A stretch of 64,000 bases of DNA from Linderina pennispora (Eukaryota > Kickxellomycota > Kickxellomycetes > Kickxellales > Kickxellaceae): NCBI RefSeq assembly GCF_002104995.1, contig NW_024468253.1:124001-188000 (forward strand). The letters run 5' to 3'. Below the pieces are notes generated by a model, which searched no databases, was not told the DNA's origin, and worked only from the letters and a program-made list of their open reading frames with translations. The translations under genes were made by a program, and so were the position numbers. Position 1 is the first letter of the stretch, and the number at the start of each line of letters is the position of its first letter. Positions 56,701-64,000 of this stretch are shown in pieces.

Positions 56701-59040
56701 TAAGAGATTTGCACAACCAAAAAACAGCTCTCCCCGCTGCCCAACCGCGATCCGCCATCAGCGTTTTTCGTTTTGCCAGGCGGACCAATATCAAAATATA
56801 CAATCCGATGCACAAATATATGCTTCATATTCGCGCATGGGGCAGAGCAGATTGCACGCCAGGGTTGGACTTACCTCTCGGGCGTAATATAGGAAAGCAC
56901 CTCCTGGAACAGCGTGTTGACGACTGACACAGAGTCCGGGGCCAGTCCTGGAAACACTCTGATAGACTGCCAGTCCTCTGTGCTGAAATCAGGGATCTCC
57001 TCGTTCAGTACGTGCCAGCGCCTGAACAGTGCAACAGCCAGAGCGCTCCACGAGCACTGCAGCGGATTGGCATGGCGCAGAGCGACTCCCTACAAATCGA
57101 CGCACAGCGAGAGCACCAGGAAGGAAGATCTGAGCAAGTGATGTTGTGACGCCAAAGGTATTCAAAATGCAAGCAGCCAGCAATGAGAGGGCCGGCGCTC
57201 AGAAAGGCAACGCCTTCTTGGGCGTTTCGCAAAGGACGCTTCTGCTGCCCCGCACTTGTAACGGGCAGGAAAAGCAACGGTCGTGGTTGATATTTGGGTA
57301 TTCCAGGGGACCTGCCCAGAGTTCCACAGGAGGGTTGTCAGAAACCCAGCGAGCATGTGTTTTTGCCAAAAGAAATGCGATCGACCTGTCCAACTTCCCT
57401 TTTTCACTCAGAGAGAGCAGGGGAAGTCGATATGTACCGATTGCCGGCCAGTCAAACAGCATTACAAATTCCTTAGCCACTCGTCAAAATAAAAGTGCGG
57501 CGAGAAAGATGGAGATTGGCGAATATGCACACAACGTGTTTTGGCATATTCGCCTATAGGCAAATCCCGCACCGCGCATAGCACTGAAGGCGTATTAGGA
57601 GAAAAAGCAGAGGACATGCAGAGCAAGGGTGGGAACTGGGGCAAAGGAACAAACAGAGCGTCATAATAGCTCGCACTTTACCTTGTGCTTAGTGGTGGTA
57701 CTGTTGCTGTCCCGCACGCTAGAGTCGCGGATGTGGATGCTGATAGATTTTGGCTGCTGTGCAACGCTGGCTGACTGGCCCTCAGCCGATAGCACTGGTT
57801 TAGCCGGTGCGCCCTCGGCCCCAGTGACTGAGGATGCGGCCGGCCCATCCTCGATCGCAATATCTCCCAGCGCCAGAGTCGCCCGCATGTCGGACCCCAA
57901 CCACGCCGCCAGGCCAAGCGAGTGGTGCGCACGCACCTGATCTTGCAGGTACGAGTCGACATTAACAAACTGGGCATGTAGCACGATGTCCTCAGCAAGC
58001 GTCAGCAAATGGCCCTCAGGCTCAGCGTTCTCCTGGCTCCACTCGGGGAGCTGCTCGGGGACCTCGCCCTCCAGGGGGGCCGGTGGTGTCATGGGAGTTG
58101 GAACCTGGCCAGCGATCGCGCTATCCAGAAGCATGGGGTCGTTTTGGGGCGATGCGCTGCCTTTCATGCGGAGATCGCCGTCGCGCGGATCCGAGCCCGG
58201 CGAGTCCACGCTGTCGGAAGGCGTCATGCTCATACGTGGCGTTGTGCGTGTATCCTGGTGCGCCGACGATTCCTGGTGGGCATAGTCCACGGTCCGCGTG
58301 CGCACCGGGTTCGGGGCATAGCCATTGTAGTGCCGGTCGCCGGCATGCGTTCTCTCAACATACTGGAGCGCTTGGTTGTAGGCGCGCGAGCTATTGGCAG
58401 GGGGCCGCGACTGCCTGTATGACTGCTGCGAGCCATTGTACTGGTACGACGACTGCGAGGACTGTGATGGCTGGTACGGGCTGTCGCCGCCGTGGTGCAT
58501 GGACGACGACCCGCGCCGCCCGTCAGCCATGTCTCTGCTGTAGCCGTTTCTCGGCATGCCGTTCATCTCTGGGGGGGCGGCGCCGTTGCGGTAGGCGCCG
58601 TAGATGGGCTCGCTGCGTCGCGACCGGCCCTCGCGCGGGAACCGCTGCACAATCTCGTTCCACTTTGACGAGAACACGCGGCCGGTGCGCGGGTCCGGCA
58701 GGTCTGGTCGGTTGCCGGTCTGGATGCGCCAGTAGCACAGCACGCCCTGCAGCTGGTTGCGCAGCACCTGCTGGATATGCGTTGAGCCCTGGCGGATGCG
58801 CTCGGCAGCGCCCGAATTGACCATCCACTCGACGTACGACGCCAGCCGCTCTTCGGTGACCATGTCGTCGCCGCTATATTTGCTATTGCAGAAATGTATC
58901 CACAGAGCAATGCGCGACGAGTAGCAGCCCTTGGTGCTGTGCGACACCAGGGTGCAGTTCTCGAGGATCTCCTTTGCCTTTTGCAATTCTACAGTATGTG
59001 TAAACATGGGGATAGAGGTGTGAGCGCCAAAGCGATGCAT
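53759..59040 (-). CDS. Ndc10/Crypton-like DNA-binding protein (copy C), four or more exons, intact
   Basis: Exons: 59040-57682, 57089-56875, 55980-55740 and 55360-53759, joined by GT-AG introns of 592, 894 and 379 nt with agreeing phases; 1138 aa, no frame break. N-terminal block: GCYSSRIALWIHFCNSKYSG, VTEERLASYVEWMVNSGAAE, VLCYWRIQTGNRPDL, FSSKWNEIVQRFPR. Exon 2: GVALRHANPLQCSWSALAVA then LFRRWHVLNEEIPDFSTEDW (Ndc10 domain II-like, with an RH pair as in tyrosine recombinases). Exon 4: IFPWVGGVLPALFL, LLRELRTVLLQDIAVLLEV, a coiled coil (NSELKLKLRKLELALEQHQV), then Gln/Pro-rich low complexity. Three intron positions and phases coincide with copy B. By analogy an acceptor at 58989-58990 may mark exon 2, with a short first exon upstream. 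No catalytic tyrosine is evident. Confidence 0.68.
53979..54006 (-). repeat. GCCTCC hexamer repeat encoding polyproline
   Basis: Hexamer repeat (GGAGGC on plus) in the last exon of copy C, encoding a Pro run. Confidence 0.75.
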
Positions 59041-60911
59041 GATAGGCGAATGTCAATGCTTGAGTATGAACGACGGAAAAAGAAAAAAAGAAGAGGCATC
59101 AAGCGCGCTTTTCTTTTTCTAAAAATACAAAAGCGGTATATGCCCAACGCAATAGTACCACGACGCATAGGAGTTGTCAAAAGTGCAAATTTCGACGGCT
59201 CCCACACAGAAAGTGTACAACAATGACTAGCAAGTGAATTTGGGGGAGGGGAAGCAGGAGGGATAGTAGAGTCAATGGAGGCGGTGGAGCTCTATATGGC
59301 CATCGACAAGTGCATAGGCTAGTTGGTCATGGGTAAGGGCATTGCTGTCCAGATAATATGGCGAGTGAAAATATTGACAAGCCACACACTGTGGACAACA
59401 ATAGCTGTTCCCCAAAGTATGATTTTTCAACACGGCATTCATGGAATGCTCGAAACTCGGCTATACGCGATATCATTGCCTGATATGGCTACGTAGGGTG
59501 GAAATCTCGTATGCGAGTGCTGCCCGTCGAGAGACAGGGGCGGTCGCCATCGGCTAATAAACAAAACAATCAGGCAGACGTGCAACAACAAGAAGCGAAG
59601 ACAAAAAATAAGGAACATGTGCCTCGGATTAAGGAGGTTCTTCAGCATACCACGGCGCCAGTTGCCGCGATTGTTCCACAAAGTGAGGGACAGCAATTTA
59701 AGGACGTCAGATATACCACGCAGTAATATAGAGTGTCTAGACTGGGCCCTGTTTCCCACAGGCAACAGAAAGGTGGACCTGGCATCCGCTTCGTTGCAAA
59801 CAAAAAACACTCCACAAGAGATAAAAGGCTAGAGTTTGTTTTCTGCAAGTGTCCCGGCATCTCGGGCGCACCTCCCGCTGACGTGCGGGGAGTGATGCCT
59901 ACCTTTCTCGCTGTATGCCATACGAAAAGATTTGTGACTGGAAAAAAACACTAATGATACAACAGATTAAAAAAGGAGTAGAAAAGTATATCCGTATTCA
60001 AAGCTTTTTTGCAAAATGGTGAGTGTCAAAAAAGAGGAAAGGTGAGAAAGGAGGTGCAAAAGAAGGAAGAATCGCGGCGACTCATATTCGCCTCAAAAAC
60101 TGGTGGAATATTTAAGCTAGCAGCATATTCGTCCCTCCACTTAGCCAAGAGAGAAAAAAAGAAGTGATCAAAATATTTTTTGGGGGGTGGGCCCACTCAC
60201 CCGCTAAAGGCAGGGTCGCAGGACCCACCCCTAGTATATTCCTGTCCATTAGTACTCGTGGGGAGAGAGAGGGGGTCGCAAATAAAGTAGCGGTCCCCTT
60301 CATATGAAAAAGAGGGCTGTTTGCCAATGCCTTGTCCTTTTATTTTATTTCCTTCGTGGTAGATATTGGAGCAAGAGAGTGGAAGTCTTTTCAGTGGACA
60401 TCCGCTAAGAATATTGCAGCGAACGCCAAAAGCCAGGGAATGGGAGGCAAAGCTAAAAATATAACCCGAGATTAGGATATTGCTTCTTTCCACTCGGGGT
60501 TTTCAAGCTCCACAGCTACGACATCAGCAACGGCATCAGCAGCGGCATCAGAAACGGCGGCAGCAGCAGAGTGAGCCCTACTGGAATATCTCGTTTTGCA
60601 GAATTCTTGCTCTAAACCCGTACCAAGGCTGTTGAGTTCCTACCTACCCCAACTCGCTGGCTGATAACAGCGGGCATTTAGCTCAGCGTCAAATGGCAGC
60701 GATTGTACATATTGAGAGCCACTCAACAAACACCAAATGCACGTATTGCAAGCGCCAGCCAAGTGGGCAGGGGAAAAGCATGTATCCATAGCATTTTTTT
60801 CTCATATTGGCCACATGACCACACATATGCAACATATATAGCAATTTTTCTCTCGCTACTAATATACTCGGAGGAGAAAAAAAAGAAAAAAGTAACGAGG
60901 AGGAATAGTGT
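59041..60911. other. Gene-poor stretch, 1.87 kb
   Basis: Upstream of copy C (minus) and downstream of the 61514 gene (minus). A short first exon of copy C may lie in 59,041-59,300, but I could not fix it. No other gene seen. Confidence 0.4.
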
Positions 60912-61514
60912 CTAAATCAGCGGCTTCTCCAAGTGACCGCGGGCGCCGTTGCTGTTGTTGTTGTTGTCGCCGGCAGAGCTCCCCGGGTGGACAGGTGGGG
61001 GGCCCGCCGGAGGCATATAAAATCCGCCTTGCTGCTGCTGGCCAGGCGCCTGCGAGTACATTGGCGGCGGCTGCTGGTAGTTCTGGTACACGGGCTGAGC
61101 ATAGCCGACCGGCTGCTGAATAACGACGACCTCGGCGTAGTCTGACTGGGGGTTCATGCCCGCCATGATCATGTGCGGCGGCGTGTTCGGATTGGTCAGC
61201 CACGCCAGCGCCCGCTTGCGGTTGCGGAAGGTGAAGAAGATGCAGAGCAGGTCGATTACCAGCAAGGCAATCAGCAGGCCGATGTACCATGAGAACCAGT
61301 TGCTGTTGTAGTACACGAGGTTAGAGCTGTCCGTGCGCCGCCGGTTGTCGCGGTCCCGCCAGATGTAGTACCCGAGGAGCGCGGCAAACACGCCCGTGAA
61401 CGCGATTTGCAGGCCCAGCGAGATATTGTAGCGACGCTTGATCGCGCGGATGCGCTCCTGGCGTACCTGTTCGACGGTCGCGGCGTCGTAGTTGGGGGGC
61501 TGCGGCGGATACAT
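60912..61514 (-). CDS. Two-pass membrane protein with Gln/Pro/Tyr-rich cytosolic tail
   Basis: 200 aa, intact. MYPPQPPNYDAATVEQVRQE, basic RAIKRRYNIS, TM1 LGLQIAFTGVFAALLGYYIW, an Arg/Asn-rich loop, TM2 WYIGLLIALLVIDLLCIFFT, basic FRNRKRA, then LAWLTNPNTPPHMIMAGM and a Gln/Pro/Tyr-rich tail. The LAWLTNPNTPP element after TM2 matches LNDPSAP at 46259, LDTPPEF in the tandem trio and LDWIRSPETT at 63400. The N-terminal KRRYNIS matches KKRYDIS at 53162. Confidence 0.75.
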   Translation of the reverse strand: MYPPQPPNYDAATVEQVRQERIRAIKRRYNISLGLQIAFTGVFAALLGYYIWRDRDNRRRTDSSNLVYYNSNWFSWYIGLLIALLVIDLLCIFFTFRNRKRALAWLTNPNTPPHMIMAGMNPQSDYAEVVVIQQPVGYAQPVYQNYQQPPPMYSQAPGQQQQGGFYMPPAGPPPVHPGSSAGDNNNNSNGARGHLEKPLI

Positions 61515-61895
61515 TTGGGAGAGGGTGTGAGGGTATATAGACAGGAAAATAAAAAGGGTATGCGAATGCAGAGGAGACAAAAGAGGGAGTAAAATATAAT
61601 TTTCTTGGTTTTTGAGAAGAGGGGAGGACGAAAGAAACCTCAGCAGTAGTCGTGTATGCGTGCCAAGTGTCACTCAGTGCACTTTGGCAGAGGGTCTGGC
61701 TCGCACGAATATTCTACTGCGCTGTGATTGGCAGGCAACGCCCACGCCAAAGAGGGCCTAAATATAACGCTTCTAGCAGCGATAAAGGAGACTGCTCTTT
61801 TTGTGTGTGTAGGCAGGTCTATTAATGAACCCCTACAAAGACACAGCCTGCACATCCCTGCCACATGCGCTCCCACAGACCAGCATCTCATCACC
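61515..61895. other. Intergenic, 381 bp
   Basis: Promoter side of the 61514 gene (minus) and 3' side of the DUF202 gene. No gene seen. Confidence 0.4.
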
Positions 61896-62426
61896 CTACA
61901 TCCTCAGCAGCAGCACCAGCAGCACCGTGTACGCTGACAGACACATGACCCCCGACAGCAGCACGGTGCCCCCGCTGGTTACAAAGTACGGCGCTTGCGC
62001 ATGCGTATCCTTGGAAATCAACCTCCGGCGGCGGTACAGCCCGATGCCCAGGAACCCGAGCCCCAGCACCAGAAACACCATGCCCACCGGGAAAAACGAC
62101 AGCCCAAACACCCGCAACACCACCAGCGCAGCCCCGAACAGCCCGATAGACGTGCGCCAGTACGCCCCGTCAAAGGTGCGCTCGCGCGCCCGCACCTCCA
62201 GCAGCTCCGCCGCCGTCCACGTCTGTGCCGGCTGCTCCTCGTCGCTGCCCGATTCTGAGGGCGTTCTGGATGTCGGAGTGCTGGAAATGCTACGTGTGTG
62301 CACGGTCTTGCCCGATACTGTGGCGGTGGGCGAGTCGGCGGTAGCCGGTGCTATGGCGGTGAATGTGGAGTAGTCGGCGGGCTTGTCTGGGGTCGCAGCG
62401 GGGATATTTGGAGACTCGGCGCTCAT
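61896..62426 (-). CDS. DUF202-type three-pass membrane protein
   Basis: 176 aa, intact. ATG 62426 (MSAESPNIPAATPDKPADYS), a Ser/Thr-rich cytosolic N-terminus with SSTPTSRTPSESGSDEEQ, then a DUF202 domain: LLEVRARERTFDGAYWRTSI, GLFGAALVVLRVFGLSF, PVGMVFLVLGLGFLGIGLY, RRRR, and a last helix VLLSGVMCLSAYTVLLVLLL. RARERTF followed by WRTS is the DUF202 signature seen in bacterial YidH and in the fungal vacuolar VTC4-type polyphosphate apparatus. Its role as a stand-alone protein is not known to me. Confidence 0.8.
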   Translation of the reverse strand: MSAESPNIPAATPDKPADYSTFTAIAPATADSPTATVSGKTVHTRSISSTPTSRTPSESGSDEEQPAQTWTAAELLEVRARERTFDGAYWRTSIGLFGAALVVLRVFGLSFFPVGMVFLVLGLGFLGIGLYRRRRLISKDTHAQAPYFVTSGGTVLLSGVMCLSAYTVLLVLLLRM

Positions 62427-62758
62427 TTGTGCAATTAGGGTATTTGTGTCAAAATAAAAGCTATGCAAAGAGTAAAGATAAAGAGGCAGTAGTGGGCGAG
62501 GAAAGAGGCGCTTGGGGAAGGGGAATAGGTTCCGCCGACAAAAAAATCCTCTCTAATCACAAGGCGCTTCTACGAAGAAGCAGACTGTCTAAAGAGTGGA
62601 GAAAGCATTTGAAATCCAGCGCGCAGCTCCCTTGCAGGCCTTGTTCCTACGGACCCAGAGCACCGGTTAGGGAGATGTAGGATGAAGAGGGTTTAGCGTG
62701 CTTTTAGAAAAAGAAAATTACAGTTAACATGAGAAAAAAGAATCCAGTACCGCCAGGC
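62427..62758. other. Intergenic, 332 bp
   Basis: Promoter of the DUF202 gene (minus). No gene seen. Confidence 0.4.
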
Positions 62759-63400
62759 TTAGGGCAGCTCTCTGTGCCTCCGTGGCGGGTGGTGGGGATG
62801 GCGCGGGACGCGCCTGTCCCTGCGCCAAGCAGGCGCCGGCCTAGCGACCTCCCTCTCCTCCGTCGTCTGGCTACTCTCACTGGTCCTCCTAGCCGGCCTG
62901 CCCGCCGCCCTGCCGCGGCTCGAAATCCACGGCCTCTGCAGCTGCCTGACCCTCCTCAGCTCCCGCTCCTCCCGCTCTCTCTGTGCACTGGCCATAAACA
63001 CGCTCCACTTGATCTTGTTCTTCTCGCGCCTTCGCCTCGGGTCCATCGCGTCCTGATCGGTGGTCTCGGGCGAGCGGATCCAGTCCAGCGTCACCTTGTA
63101 GTAGTATACTGTCACAAATACCGAAAAGGCCACAACCACAAAAAACATCGACAGCATGATCATCACCCAGCTCTTCGACCACACCTTGTACGTGGTGTTG
63201 GGGGCACTCGTCAGCCGGAAACTGTGCAGGACCAGGAGCGCTATCAGGGCCAACAGTATGAATAGCTCGAATGCCAGCCAGCGCAAGCGGTTGCGCCGCG
63301 TCTGCTTCAGCGCCTGCTCTTTGACTGGCGACAGGACATGTGCGTCCTTGACCACTGGGCGTGCGGCCACCGTGGCTTTTGATGCATCGCTGTCTGGCAT
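62759..63400 (-). CDS. Two-pass membrane protein with Arg-rich cytosolic tail
   Basis: 213 aa. MPDSDASKATVAARPVVKDA, basic LKQTRRNRLR, TM1 LAFELFILLALIALLVLHSF, loop SAPNTTYKVWSK, TM2 WVMIMLSMFFVVVAFSVFVT, VYYYKVTLDWIRSPETTDQD, then a very Arg/Glu-rich tail. The LDWIRSPETT element after TM2 suggests it belongs with the other small two-pass proteins. The last 50 residues (Pro/Arg/His-rich) may be misread if an extra base is present. Confidence 0.68.
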   Translation of the reverse strand: MPDSDASKATVAARPVVKDAHVLSPVKEQALKQTRRNRLRWLAFELFILLALIALLVLHSFRLTSAPNTTYKVWSKSWVMIMLSMFFVVVAFSVFVTVYYYKVTLDWIRSPETTDQDAMDPRRRREKNKIKWSVFMASAQREREERELRRVRQLQRPWISSRGRAAGRPARRTSESSQTTEEREVARPAPAWRRDRRVPRHPHHPPRRHRELP

Positions 63401-64000
63401 TTTTTTTTACATGTATCTGGTGGAACCCAGAAAGAAAAGAGAGATATGAGATGGAAGAAAAGAAGGGAAAAAAAGAAAAAGGTGTTTTGAAAAAAGCGAT
63501 GGCAGAGCTGAAATAGACAGACAGCGAACAAATGCGCCTGCCTGCAAATTATGTATCTGCGAAAGTTTGGGGTGAGAGGAAGCAGCAAGAGTACTGCATG
63601 GGCAGCAGATGGACGCTTCTGCACATCCCCTCAGCTTCTATCGACTGAAGAGGCGCTTTATGACCAGGGGGAAGATCCTTCGTTCTTGGCATGCCTGGGC
63701 CCGGGTCCAACCTTGCTGCTCCCAGCAGTCACGGTATGCGTGCCAGGCTACGCTTTTCTCCCCCCTGCTGGTTTCCCACCCTATTACACAGCTACTGACA
63801 GAACAATGGAGTGCTGGCACACCAGCCGCTGCTATTCTACCCAATGGCCGTTCAGATGGCAAGTGGATTACGATGTATTTTGCAAACAGCTGCAGCACGG
63901 GGGGACGTATGCTTAGCTATGGGTGCAAAGATGCGTGCTGCGGCTATCCGTCCGCTTAAGAATAAGGGGGAGCATTTTCTTCTCAAGACAATGGAAAATA
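63401..64000. other. Right end of window, 600 bp
   Basis: Promoter side of the 63400 gene. Overlapping short open frames on both strands from 63,551 on have no recognisable domain. Confidence 0.35.

Noticed and set aside
1-64000. tRNA, rRNA, transposon ends or CRISPR arrays
   Set aside because: Looked for B-box-like GGTTCGAA cores, terminal repeats and spaced direct repeats by eye; the only near match (about 19660) lacks a foldable tRNA context. A covariance-model search would be needed to exclude them fully.

Overview
The window is nuclear DNA of a fungus. It carries single-copy eukaryotic housekeeping genes (GEA/GBF1 Arf-GEF, eL18, Rae1/Gle2, COQ5, Prs1, Swp1/ribophorin II, a p24 cargo receptor, an FHA-kinase of the Chk2/Cds1 type) with short GT-AG introns, pyrimidine-rich leaders and fungal-style TATA boxes. 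A NELF-C/D homologue (absent from yeasts) and Ndc10/Crypton-like DNA-binding proteins point away from Dikarya. An early-diverging zoopagomycete such as Kickxellomycotina is my best guess, but that is inference.

Layout. 1-10 kb: Arf-GEF (minus, cut by the window edge), eL18 (plus), a disordered protein (minus), Rae1 (minus), an unknown acidic-tailed protein (minus), NELF-C/D (plus). 10-16 kb: sparse, with three small, mostly disordered genes separated by long leaders. 16-27.6 kb: two neighbouring Ndc10-like genes, the first intronless and the second with five introns. 28-40.5 kb: secreted trypsin-like protease, Kelch membrane protein, COQ5, Prs1 and Swp1 (all minus), then p24 and Chk2-like kinase (plus). 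40.7-64 kb: a more AT-rich accessory stretch holding ten small two-pass membrane proteins that look like one diverged superfamily (three in a recent tandem array), a BAHD-type acyltransferase, a DUF202 membrane protein and a third Ndc10-like gene.

Two things stand out. First, almost every conserved gene left of about 39.1 kb is broken by extra bases. Shifts are always +1 (twice +2), never a net loss, whereas about 10 kb of coding sequence to the right shows none. This looks like insertion-type assembly error confined to part of the contig, but programmed +1 frameshifting should be excluded. Second, the right half is a nursery of a lineage-specific two-pass membrane protein family with TATA promoters and tandem duplication, next to a set of three Ndc10/Crypton-like paralogues.

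Functional links: Arf-GEF, Swp1 and p24 serve the early secretory pathway; Rae1, NELF-C/D and eL18 serve gene expression; Chk2-like kinase and Prs1 serve DNA damage response and nucleotide supply. No tRNA, rRNA, intact transposon or CRISPR was recognised.
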